This document shows, piece after piece, positions 55,424 to 63,233 of a stretch of 64,000 bases of DNA (position 1 is its first letter; the number at the start of each line of letters is the position of its first letter). A model generated the notes under the pieces. That model searched no databases, was not told the DNA's origin, and saw nothing but the letters and a program-made list of their open reading frames with translations. The stretch covers positions 1,798,001-1,862,000 of the forward strand of contig NZ_CP032229.1 in NCBI RefSeq assembly GCF_004328625.1, in the 5' to 3' direction. Source of the stretch: Streptomyces seoulensis. Its GTDB lineage: Bacteria > Actinomycetota > Actinomycetes > Streptomycetales > Streptomycetaceae. A program made the translations under genes and the position numbers.

Positions 55424-55825
55424 TCAGAAGGCGATCTGGACGCGCGCCGAGGCGCCTTCGAGGTCGACGCCGAGGGGCATGGTGAACTTGCTGCCGTCCT
55501 TGACGTCGGTGGCGATGGTCTTCCAGCTCCGGCCGACCTTGGTCCAGTAGTTGCACTCGCCGACGCGAACGAACTTCACGCAGGCCCAGACGAATTCGGC
55601 GTCCCCGCTGATCATGCGGAGGTTGATGTCGGCGCAGCGGGAGGTCGTGGTGTACGGGCCGAACTCGACGGCGTCGCCGTAGCTGACGGTGACGGCGCCG
55701 CCGTAGCAACTGGTGGCCGCCGACGAGGTGTCGGCGGGTGCGGCCGACGCGGTGGCGGGCGCCGAGACGGCGAGGGCCGCGAGCAGGGCCGCCGCCGCGG
55801 CCGGGTGGGTGAGGATCTTCGCCAT
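55424..55825 (-). CDS. Small secreted four-cysteine protein, copy B
   Basis: A 133-residue secreted protein paralogous to copy A, 50 bases upstream of it. The signal peptide is MAKILTHPAAAAALLAALAV ending in ATASA. The mature domain repeats the four-cysteine pattern (SCYGGA, SRCADIN, WACVKF, GECNYW) and the TDVKDGSKF strand. A tandem duplication with divergence is likely. It is the first gene of a probable copy B - copy A - M15 peptidase transcript, divergent from an ArsR-like regulator, so a wall-related or extracellular role is inferred. Confidence 0.84.
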   Translation of the reverse strand: MAKILTHPAAAAALLAALAVSAPATASAAPADTSSAATSCYGGAVTVSYGDAVEFGPYTTTSRCADINLRMISGDAEFVWACVKFVRVGECNYWTKVGRSWKTIATDVKDGSKFTMPLGVDLEGASARVQIAF

Positions 55826-55966
55826 CGGGTTCCTTCGGTCTGCGGAAGGTGCGGGTGGTGCCTCGGAGATCGGTGCGGCGGAGCGAGTTCATGCTCCGGT
55901 GTGCGCTTTCGGCTGTCATGCTCATTCGAACAGGGTGAAATGACCCCGGTGGAAAGGGTGTTGAGC

Positions 55967-56965
55967 GTGCTTCGCTTCCATTTCTCGGCCGAGGACGTGG
56001 CCCGGACACGGGTCGCCGCCGCCCCGCACGCCCTGTGGGAGATCGCCGCGAGCCTGCACCGCTTCCAGACACCGGCCGGCCGCTGGGCCTATGCGCACTG
56101 GTACCGCACGGCCCGTGAGCGGTTACGGCAGGCGGGGCTGGAGAGCGCGGTACGGCAGTTCCTGCTCCCGCTGTACCCGCGCGCCTCGTACTGGCCGGAC
56201 TTCCTCACCCCGCTGGAGGGCGTGGCCGGCCTGGAGGCGGGGCTGAAGGCCATCCTGGCGACGCCCCCGGCGCAGGTGACGGCGGAACTGGCGGCGCTGG
56301 CCCGGATACGGCGCGTGCCCGCGCACCTCGCCCGGCTGCCGGAGAGGGAGTCGCGCACCGAGCTGGTGAGCGTCCTGCGGGCCTACCACCGCGCGGTGAT
56401 CGAGCCGCACGAGGAGTGGATGCACGAGGGCGTGCACACCGAGCGCGTACGGCTGGCCCGGCACTCCCTGGACGGCGGCACCGAGGGCCTGCTGGGCGGC
56501 CTCGGCCCGACGGTGCGGTGGCGGCACCCCCGGCTGGAGATCGGCACGTACCCGACGGAGCACGACATCCGCCTCCAGGGCCGGGGCCTGCTGCTGATCC
56601 CCTCCTATTTCTGCTGGAAGGGCCCGGTCTCCCTGGCCGACCCCGCCCTGCCCCCGGTCCTCGCCTACTCCCTCCACCACGAGCCACCCCGGCCCACGGC
56701 TGGCTCACCCTCCCTGGAGATCCTCCTCGGCCGGGCGAGAGCGAGAGTCCTGCGCGCCACCGCCGCCGGCGCCACCACCACCGAGGCCGCCCACCGCGCC
56801 GGCGTCACCCCCGCCACCGCCACCCACCACACCACCGCCCTCCGCGACGCCGGCCTCATCACCAGCCACCGCCACGGAAACTCCGTCATCCACACGCTGA
56901 CGCTGCTGGGGGCGACGATGCTGAGCCGGAACGTACGGGAGGCTCCGCCGGGGACCGGGAGCTGA
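55967..56965 (+). CDS. ArsR-like winged-helix regulator with large N-terminal domain (contains a TTA codon)
   Basis: A 332-residue regulator. About 250 N-terminal residues form a helical and beta domain starting LRFHFSAEDVARTRVAAAPH. The winged helix lies at the C-terminus: ATTTEAAHRAGVTPATATHH, then ALRDAGLITSHRHGNSVIHTLT. This layout is common in Streptomyces, and its effector is unknown. Codon 53 is TTA, so translation may depend on the bldA tRNA. GTG 55967 is chosen from similarity of the N-terminus to family members and a GGAAAGGG site; the ATG at 55940 would add nine residues. Its 3' end overlaps the convergent deaminase gene by 80 bases. Confidence 0.85.
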   Translation: MLRFHFSAEDVARTRVAAAPHALWEIAASLHRFQTPAGRWAYAHWYRTARERLRQAGLESAVRQFLLPLYPRASYWPDFLTPLEGVAGLEAGLKAILATPPAQVTAELAALARIRRVPAHLARLPERESRTELVSVLRAYHRAVIEPHEEWMHEGVHTERVRLARHSLDGGTEGLLGGLGPTVRWRHPRLEIGTYPTEHDIRLQGRGLLLIPSYFCWKGPVSLADPALPPVLAYSLHHEPPRPTAGSPSLEILLGRARARVLRATAAGATTTEAAHRAGVTPATATHHTTALRDAGLITSHRHGNSVIHTLTLLGATMLSRNVREAPPGTGS

Positions 56966-57866
56966 AGCGGTGCCCGGCGGCACGTGCCTGGAGATCCCGG
57001 ATCGCCTCGGGAGTCACCCCCAGGACGTCTGCCGCGAGGCGGAGTTCGTCGTCCAGGGTCCGGCCGGTGTGCAGCGGCACGTCGGAGTTGAACGAGACCG
57101 GAACTCCCGCCTCCAGGAACGCGGGGAGCGGGTGCGCGACCGGGCCGGGGACGGCTCCCAGGACCACGTTGGAGGTCAGGGAGACCTCCAGCAGGATGCC
57201 GTCACGCGCCATCCGCCGCAGCAGGGCGGAGCTGGTGGCTGCCGACACCCCGTGGCCGATGCGCTGAGCGCCCAGGACGTCGAGTGCCCGCCAGATGTGC
57301 TCCTTCGGGCCGAACTCGCCCGCGTGGACGGTCCGTCCGAGCCCCGCGTCGGCGGCGGCACGGAAGAGGGGCACGGCAGGCCGTACGTCGGGATGCTGGA
57401 TCTCGTCGCCGGCGAGGTCGACACCCGTGAACACCGGGGGCAGTTCGGCGAGCCGCTCGGTGACCATGGCGAGGAACGGTGCGGGGCTGTCCCGGTTGAC
57501 GAGCAGGACGGCCCGCACCACGGGGTCACGCAAGGGAGCCAGGCAGTCCTGGACGGTGTCGGTGAACTCCTGCCAGGTCATGCCGTCCCGCAGGAATCGG
57601 CGGGGCGAGAGACGCAACTCGACGTGGTCGACGCCCTGTTCACGCTGCTCGTCGTGCACGTCGGCGAGGAAGCGCCGAAGATCCCGGCCCGCGACCGGAA
57701 CGGCGTCCGCCCGGTCCACCCGGTGCGCCTCGAAGAACAGGTGGCGGTCACCGAAGTCCCGGCCCGGCATGCCGAGTTCGCGCCGCTTGCGCTCCTCGGG
57801 TTCGAGGTGGAGGTGCAGATGGGGCAGCACCGGCGCGCGGGCGGCCGGAGCGGGGGACGGAATCAC
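56886..57866 (-). CDS. Adenosine deaminase family enzyme
   Basis: A 326-residue amidohydrolase-fold enzyme. The metal motif is HLHLH (residues 16-20). The substrate-binding and catalytic His-Glu follow in RTVHAGEFGPKEH, then the catalytic His in QRIGHGVSA and the zinc Asp in SFNSDVPLH. The usual second Asp of the DD pair is Val, and the conserved Asp-Gly after HxHL is Glu-Pro, so the substrate may differ from adenosine. The last 25 residues are low-complexity and lie antisense to the regulator gene. GTG 57866 overlaps the upstream TGA (GTGA), so it is coupled to the HIT-methyltransferase. Confidence 0.85.
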   Translation of the reverse strand: MIPSPAPAARAPVLPHLHLHLEPEERKRRELGMPGRDFGDRHLFFEAHRVDRADAVPVAGRDLRRFLADVHDEQREQGVDHVELRLSPRRFLRDGMTWQEFTDTVQDCLAPLRDPVVRAVLLVNRDSPAPFLAMVTERLAELPPVFTGVDLAGDEIQHPDVRPAVPLFRAAADAGLGRTVHAGEFGPKEHIWRALDVLGAQRIGHGVSAATSSALLRRMARDGILLEVSLTSNVVLGAVPGPVAHPLPAFLEAGVPVSFNSDVPLHTGRTLDDELRLAADVLGVTPEAIRDLQARAAGHRFSSRSPAEPPVRSGSASSPPAASACG

Positions 57867-59233
57867 TCCGTCTTCCGCAGCCAGAATTTGACCCAGCGCT
57901 GCATGTCCTCGGAGGAATCCTTCTCCTCCTCGACCCAGGACCGCACCACCTCGAACCGTGCCTGCCGGGCGAGCGTGACCAGGTCGTCGATACGGTAGTA
58001 GAAGAAATGCCGGAGAAATGTACTGTCGGCCCCTATCGGCAAAGAGGCGTGCCCCTCGCCTTCCTTGACCGAAATGTGCGTGATGCCTCCGGGGCGCAGT
58101 ACGCGATGGAATTCGGCCAGCGCCCTGAGTAATTGCGCCGCCGGCAGATGAAGCAGCACCGCCGAGCACCAGACGCTGCCCATCGACGCACCGGCCAGCG
58201 GAAGGGCCCGCACGTCACCGCTCACCTTGCGGACCCGGGGATGATCCGGTGCCAGGCCGAGCAGAGGCAGACAGGCGTCCAGGGCGATCACCTCCTTGCC
58301 CGCGTCCCCGAATGCCACCGCGTCACGTCCGGCCCCCGAGCCCGCGTCCAGCAGCGGACCCTCGTGGGAACGGGCGAAGGCGACGATGTCCTGCGGCATC
58401 GACGAACCGGCGGCGAAGCGGCGGGTCCGTTCCGCGTAACCGGCCGCCCCGGCCCCGTAGGCGAAGAGGGTCTCGCGCATCTGCCGCTCCTCGGGGGAAT
58501 CCGCCGAGCCGCTCAGCCGCCGTGCGGTGTCCGCGCAGTGATCGAGGAAGGGGAAGGCCGCCCAGTCCCACAGGTGCGGCCGCTCCAGCGTTTCCGACCA
58601 GACGCGCCGCGCGAACTGCGAGGGAAGATCAGGATCGGCCAACAGGTACACCTCGTCACGTTTCCATGTGCAGAAGTAATAGTTTTCCCCGCGCCGTGCG
58701 GTGTCAACGACATCGGCGAACTCGGAGCTTTTCCGACTTCCCGGCGCCACGAACCGGGCAGAATGCGCCGCGTTGAGAAGCGGGAATATATGGAGGTGCG
58801 AATGTACGATGCAGGACCCGCCTCCGCCGCCGGTCGCGCCGGAGGAGCCGTGCTCCACCAGGACGGTGGCGTGGCCGAGTTCCCTCTCGATCAGGCCGGC
58901 GTACCGCCAGGCGACAGAGAGCGCCTCGGCCAGTTCCCGGGGCGGGAGTTCGCCGAGGCTCGCGGTGTGCCGGTGCGGCACGATCAGCGCGTATCCGGGC
59001 AACAGCGCGCCGAGTCCGGCCAGTACGTCGACCCCGCCGGTACGCCGGATCAGGCGCGAGAAACCCTGGCGCCGGACGCGCAGGCCGCCTCGCGGGGTCC
59101 GCTCCGGGACGAAGCTTCCGGTGGCGTGGGCCCCGAACGCGCCGACCTCGTCGCACATTTCACAGGGGGCGCCCTCCTCGGCCGGCAGGAGCGCGGGCCC
59201 GTCCCGTAACTCCCGGCGGGTACCGGCCCTCAT
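57863..59233 (-). CDS. HIT-domain / SAM-methyltransferase fusion protein (contains a TTA codon)
   Basis: A 456-residue fusion. Residues about 20-160 are a HIT nucleotide hydrolase/transferase domain with a CxxC start (CEMCDEVG), PGYALIVPHRHTASL and the catalytic triad HSHLH in SCIVHSHLHIFPLL (about 143-147). Residues about 250-400 are a class I methyltransferase: LLDAGSGAGRDAVAFG (SAM loop), VIALDACLP, GDVRALPL and VLLHLPAAQLL. Codon 368 is TTA. The ATG overlaps the stop of the upstream toroid gene as ATGA, and the deaminase follows with GTGA. Base composition is visibly more A/T-rich than its neighbours near 58660-58800. Confidence 0.85.
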   Translation of the reverse strand: MRAGTRRELRDGPALLPAEEGAPCEMCDEVGAFGAHATGSFVPERTPRGGLRVRRQGFSRLIRRTGGVDVLAGLGALLPGYALIVPHRHTASLGELPPRELAEALSVAWRYAGLIERELGHATVLVEHGSSGATGGGGGSCIVHSHLHIFPLLNAAHSARFVAPGSRKSSEFADVVDTARRGENYYFCTWKRDEVYLLADPDLPSQFARRVWSETLERPHLWDWAAFPFLDHCADTARRLSGSADSPEERQMRETLFAYGAGAAGYAERTRRFAAGSSMPQDIVAFARSHEGPLLDAGSGAGRDAVAFGDAGKEVIALDACLPLLGLAPDHPRVRKVSGDVRALPLAGASMGSVWCSAVLLHLPAAQLLRALAEFHRVLRPGGITHISVKEGEGHASLPIGADSTFLRHFFYYRIDDLVTLARQARFEVVRSWVEEEKDSSEDMQRWVKFWLRKTE

Positions 59234-60540
59234 CCGCTCGCCCCGGCCCGCGCGGCCCGACGGTCCCAGATGACCTGAAAGGCCATCAGCAGCACCGGGA
59301 AGATCAGTGCGGTGAGGAAGTCCTTCACCGAGAACGTCCCCGCGAGGAGCAGGGCCACGGGGACCCCTGTCGTCACGGCCGCGACGAGCCAGAGGGCGAG
59401 CACGGCCTTGCGGTTCCTGATCCAGTCGAACAACGCGTTCTGGATCAGCAGCCGTCTCGTCAGATCCTGGGCCACGTCCTCGCTCTGGACGATGGCACAG
59501 CCGGGGAAGAGCAGGGCCGCCTTGGCCCGTGGCGTGGAGAGAATGGCCGAGCGGGCGGAGGCCAGCGCCGAGACGAAGGGCCACAACGCCCACACCGACG
59601 GTCTCATCGGGCTGCGCGGCAGCTCCCAGTGACCGCCCTCGAGCTGGGTGTCCATGATCGCGTTGACCGAGTCGAACACCTTCTTCTGCAGGGGGTCGAC
59701 CACTCCGGTCGAGAGGATCGCGGAGAGGGCCAGCGGCCCGGCGAAATGCGGCAGCGAGTTCTGGAAGACGGCCTGGATGTCGCCGTCCGCGTAGGGGACG
59801 TCGTACTCCTCCACCGTCGTACTGCGCTCGACGTGGATGCCCGGCTCGATCCGCTCCAGCAGCCACTCCGCCGTCTGCCGCATGGTGTTGGCGCTGAGCG
59901 CTCCGGGGGTCCGGGACAGCGCCAGCAGGGCGACGCTGGTGTGCAGCATCGTGGGCTCCGCGCCGGGGGTGGGACCCCAGGCGGGGGTACGGGCGTTCTG
60001 CCCGTCGATGAGCCAGCGCTGCGCCCCGGCCAGCGCGTCCGTTCCCGCCCCGCTCTCCTGGAGCGCCAGCATGTTCAGCGCGGTGTGGAAGACGCGGGAG
60101 GGCTGACCGAGATAGGAGCCCCAGCCGAAGTCGACGTTCTGGTTCACCCGGAGCCATTCCGCGCCGCGCGCCAGCGCCGCGCCGCCCAGCACCCCGGTGC
60201 CCGGCCTGCTGAGCGCGCGCACCACCCACGACGTGGCCTCCGCGATCGGGAACCCGTTCGTCGTACGGACCGACCAGCCGCCGTCGGTGCTGTCCTCCGA
60301 CGCCCGCTGCTGACTCAGCAAATAGGCCACCACGTCCGGCGTCCGCTCGAACCGGACCCCGGCCACGCTGAAGCAGAACAGCCCCACGGCCGATGCGGTG
60401 ACCCCGGGACTCGGATCGTCCAGGTAGTGGTACCAGCCCGCCGCTCCCCGCACCGTACGGAAGTTGTGACGCAGACAGCCGAGCGCACGGTCGATGCTCG
60501 CCGTGAGGCCGGTACCCGATAATTCCGCGGTCGCGCGCAC
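59230..60540 (-). CDS. Alpha-toroid (prenyltransferase/squalene-cyclase-repeat-like) protein with C-terminal membrane helices (contains a TTA codon)
   Basis: A 436-residue protein. The first about 360 residues are repeating helical units with GW/QW-like motifs (TDGGWSVRTTNGFPIAEATSW, QNVDFGWGSYLGQPSRVF, GGHWELPRSP), as in alpha/alpha-toroid cyclases and prenyltransferase beta subunits. I see no DxDD or zinc-site cysteines, so catalysis is uncertain. Two hydrophobic helices near residues 375-395 and 402-420 anchor it in the membrane. Codon 7 is TTA. GTG 60540 follows GGGGGGAACTGGACA; a start further upstream cannot be excluded. It is the first gene of the three-gene overlapping operon. Confidence 0.75.
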   Translation of the reverse strand: MRATAELSGTGLTASIDRALGCLRHNFRTVRGAAGWYHYLDDPSPGVTASAVGLFCFSVAGVRFERTPDVVAYLLSQQRASEDSTDGGWSVRTTNGFPIAEATSWVVRALSRPGTGVLGGAALARGAEWLRVNQNVDFGWGSYLGQPSRVFHTALNMLALQESGAGTDALAGAQRWLIDGQNARTPAWGPTPGAEPTMLHTSVALLALSRTPGALSANTMRQTAEWLLERIEPGIHVERSTTVEEYDVPYADGDIQAVFQNSLPHFAGPLALSAILSTGVVDPLQKKVFDSVNAIMDTQLEGGHWELPRSPMRPSVWALWPFVSALASARSAILSTPRAKAALLFPGCAIVQSEDVAQDLTRRLLIQNALFDWIRNRKAVLALWLVAAVTTGVPVALLLAGTFSVKDFLTALIFPVLLMAFQVIWDRRAARAGASG

Positions 60541-60794
60541 TGTCCAGTTCCCCCCGGTCGGCTCGGCCCCCGCATGAAGCGCCCCACCGGGCGCGCACCG
60601 GAATCGGTGCGAGGAGTATGCCCGTCCGGACGGACGGCGACACGGACCACCGGTCCGGGCCCAAGGCGGCCGTGGGGAGCGGGCGTTCATCCGGATTTCA
60701 TCTGGCGGGACGGGGGCCGTCGGGCGAGGCTGGGTTGGCGCGTACATGCTCATGCCGCACCGCCCACGCCCCCGCTCCTCACCGGAGGTCAGAA
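60541..60794. other. Divergent promoter region of the toroid operon and phosphoesterase
   Basis: About 250 bases between two divergent genes. Open frames continue through it on both strands, but they have weak codon bias and no ribosome sites, so I treat it as regulatory. No clear operator palindrome was found. Confidence 0.45.
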
Positions 60795-61682
60795 GTGTCC
60801 GGCAGAAACGTCCCCCGTCGCGGCCGTGCCGCCGTGGCGTCCGCTCTCGCCCTCGTCGCCGCCGCGGCCGGACTGTGGTCGGGCCTCGGCGGTTCCTCGC
60901 CCGCCCAGGCCGCGGCCGCGGTCCCGACCCCGGACCACACGGTCGTCGTGGTCTTCGAGAACCACGCCTACAGCCAGGTGATCGGCTCCTCCAGCGCGCC
61001 GTACATCAACTCGCTGCGCACCGGCGGCGCGAGCCTCACCGCGTCCTACGCCGAGACCCACCCCAGCCAGCCCAACTACTTCGCCCTGTTCTCCGGTTCG
61101 ACCCAGGGCATCACCGACGACAGCTGCTACACCCCCGGCTTCTCCTCCGCGCCCAACCTCGCCTCCGAGCTGATCGGCGCGGGCAAGTCGTGGGCCAGCT
61201 ACAACGAGACGCTGCCCAGCCAGGGTTCGACCACGTGCAGCAGCGGCGACTACGCACGCAAGCACAACCCGTGGTTCGGCTTCAGCAACGTCCCCACGTC
61301 CAGCGCCAAGACGTTCACCCAGTTCCCGACGGACTACTCGACGCTCCCCCAGGTCTCGTTCGTCACCCCGAACCTGTGCAGCGACATGCACGACTGCTCG
61401 GTCTCCACGGGCGACACCTGGCTGAAGAACAAGCTGGGCGTGTACGCGAGTTGGGCCAAGACCCACAACAGCCTGCTCGTCGTCACCTTCGACGAGGACA
61501 ACCGGCTCAGCGGCAACCGCATCCCCACGGTGCTGTACGGCCAGCGTGTGGCGGCGGGCGCGACCTCCTCGACCACGTACAACCACTACGACCTGCTGCG
61601 CACGCTGGAGGACATGCACGGCCTGCCGCACGCCGGCAACGCCGCCTCCGGCAAGGACATCACCGGCATCTGGACCTCGTGA
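60795..61682 (+). CDS. Secreted phosphoesterase / acid phosphatase
   Basis: A 295-residue exported enzyme of the phosphoesterase family (phospholipase C / AcpA type). A signal peptide (residues 1 to about 36, ending SPAQAAA) precedes the core TVVVVFENHAYSQVIG, whose Glu-Asn starts the metal site. ETHPSQPNYFALFSG carries the conserved Ser/Pro-Asn, and LLVVTFDEDNR near the C-terminus supplies further metal ligands. Four or more cysteines suggest disulfides. GTG 60795 follows GGAGGTCAGAA. The MFS gene begins one base after its stop. Confidence 0.9.
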   Translation: MSGRNVPRRGRAAVASALALVAAAAGLWSGLGGSSPAQAAAAVPTPDHTVVVVFENHAYSQVIGSSSAPYINSLRTGGASLTASYAETHPSQPNYFALFSGSTQGITDDSCYTPGFSSAPNLASELIGAGKSWASYNETLPSQGSTTCSSGDYARKHNPWFGFSNVPTSSAKTFTQFPTDYSTLPQVSFVTPNLCSDMHDCSVSTGDTWLKNKLGVYASWAKTHNSLLVVTFDEDNRLSGNRIPTVLYGQRVAAGATSSTTYNHYDLLRTLEDMHGLPHAGNAASGKDITGIWTS

Positions 61683-61683
61683 C

Positions 61684-62961
61684 ATGTACGTAGCGGACAG
61701 CCGCTCCGGGGCGCCCCGGACGGCCACGTCCGCGGCGGACGCCGTCCGGCCCCGGGCCGGGCGGCGCCTCCCCGCGGTCGCGCCCACCGTGCTGGCGCTC
61801 GGCACGGTCAGCCTGATCACCGACGTCTCCTCGGAGATGGTCACCGCCGTGCTGCCCCTGTACCTGGTGGCGGGTCTCGGCCTGTCCCCGCTGGGCTTCG
61901 GGCTGCTCGACGGCATCTACAACGGCGTCTCGGCGCTGGTCCGGCTGGCCGGCGGCCACCTCGCCGACCGGGGCGGCGGACGCCACAAGTGGGTGGCGGG
62001 CGCCGGGTACGCCCTGTCGGCGGCCTGCAAACCATTACTGCTGGTGGCTCATACCCTTACCCCGATCGGCCTGGTACTGGCACTCGACCGCACCGGCAAG
62101 GGCCTGCGCACCGCCCCGCGCGACGCGCTGATCTCCCTGTCCAGCACCGCCGAGAACCGCGGCCGCGCCTTCGGTGTGCACCGGGCGATGGACACGGCGG
62201 GCGCGCTGCTCGGCCCGCTGGCCGCCTTCCTCGTCCTGCGCGCCACGGTCGACGGCTACGACGCGGTCTTCACCGTCAGCTGCTGCGTGGCGGTAGTGGG
62301 GGTCCTGGTACTGGTGCTCTTCGTACCAGGAGGCGCGGCCACTCCCCGCGCGCAGAACGCCACCCGCGCCACCCTGCGCGCCGCCTTCGCCCTGCTGCGC
62401 CGCCGGGACCTGCGACGCATCGCCGTCTGCGCGCTGCTGCTCGGACTCGCCACGGTCAGCGACTCCTTCGTCTACCTGCTGCTGCAACGCCGGCTCGGCG
62501 TGCCGGACCGCTGGTTCGCCCTGCTGCCACTCGGCACGGCGGCGGTCTTCCTGCTGCTGGCGGTGCCGCTGGGCCGGATCGCCGACCGGGCCGGCCGCTG
62601 GCGGGTCTTCCTCGGCGGCCACCTCGCCCTGCTCCTGACGTACGGGCTGCTCCTCTTCCCCTGGCACGGCACCGCCCTGCCGTACGCCGTCCTACTCCTG
62701 CACGGCGCCTTCTACGCGGCCACCGACGGCGTACTGATGGCGGCCGCCGCCGACAGCGTGCCGCCCGAACTCCGCTCCTCCGGCCTCGCCCTGGTCCAGA
62801 CGGGCCAAGCCCTGGCCCGCTTCACCTGCTCCCTGTCCTTCGGCGCGGCGTGGACGGCGTGGGGCGACCGCGCGGCGCTGACCGGGTCGGCCGTGGCGCT
62901 GGCGGTGTGCGGCGGGGTGGCGCTCGTTTTGCGGCCGGGCGGGTTGCGGGGCGCGGCGTGA
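61684..62961 (+). CDS. MFS transporter (contains a TTA codon)
   Basis: A 425-residue, roughly 12-helix transporter. The N-terminal half has SLITDVSSEMVTAVLPLYLV and the loop AGGHLADRGGGRHKWVAGAG (motif A like); the middle has LDRTGKGLRTAPRDALIS, typical of an MFS group related to fosmidomycin-resistance-like and sugar-phosphate antiporter-like proteins. The C-terminal half carries GRIADRAGRWRVF. The ATG follows the phosphoesterase stop by one base, so the pair is coupled and may hydrolyse and import a phosphorylated compound. Codon 118 is TTA. Confidence 0.9.
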   Translation: MYVADSRSGAPRTATSAADAVRPRAGRRLPAVAPTVLALGTVSLITDVSSEMVTAVLPLYLVAGLGLSPLGFGLLDGIYNGVSALVRLAGGHLADRGGGRHKWVAGAGYALSAACKPLLLVAHTLTPIGLVLALDRTGKGLRTAPRDALISLSSTAENRGRAFGVHRAMDTAGALLGPLAAFLVLRATVDGYDAVFTVSCCVAVVGVLVLVLFVPGGAATPRAQNATRATLRAAFALLRRRDLRRIAVCALLLGLATVSDSFVYLLLQRRLGVPDRWFALLPLGTAAVFLLLAVPLGRIADRAGRWRVFLGGHLALLLTYGLLLFPWHGTALPYAVLLLHGAFYAATDGVLMAAAADSVPPELRSSGLALVQTGQALARFTCSLSFGAAWTAWGDRAALTGSAVALAVCGGVALVLRPGGLRGAA

Positions 62962-62980
62962 TCCTGGGTTTCGGCAGGGG

Positions 62981-63194
62981 GTCCTGGTACCGGCGTACGG
63001 GTTCCAGTACCTGCCTACGGGTCCTGGTACCGACGTATGGGTTCCAGTACCTGCCTACGGGTCCTGGTACCGACGTACGGGCTCCGGTACCGGTGTACGA
63101 GTCCCGGTACCGGCGTGCGGCTCCCAGTACTGGCATACGGATCCTGGTACCCGCGCACGCATCCCAGTACTGACGTACGGGTCCCGGTACTGGC
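62981..63194. repeat. Array of about eleven 20-bp tandem repeats
   Basis: Exact 20-bp periodicity from 62981, with consensus near GTCCYGGTACCGRCGTACGG. Units 1, 3 and 5 are nearly identical, units 2 and 4 are identical to each other (a GTTCCAGTAC variant), and later units drift. Each unit has two GTAC sites ten bases apart. The array fills the spacer between the MFS gene and the TolB-like gene. The period is not a multiple of three and the frames give only repetitive peptides, so it is non-coding. Confidence 0.93.
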
Positions 63195-63233
63195 CGCCCT
63201 CCCCCCGCGTCCCACCACCCCCGAAAGGCCAGC

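Noticed and set aside
57863..60664. A 933-codon frame covering both the HIT-methyltransferase and the toroid region
   Set aside because: The part upstream of 59233 is out of frame with the conserved toroid protein and is low-complexity. The ATGA overlap gives a natural start.
62989..63173. Repeat-encoded peptide in several frames
   Set aside because: The 20-bp unit shifts frame each copy. The peptides only repeat every 60 bases and have no start with a ribosome site.
62981..63194. CRISPR array
   Set aside because: The 20-bp units are contiguous with no unique spacers, and there are no cas genes.
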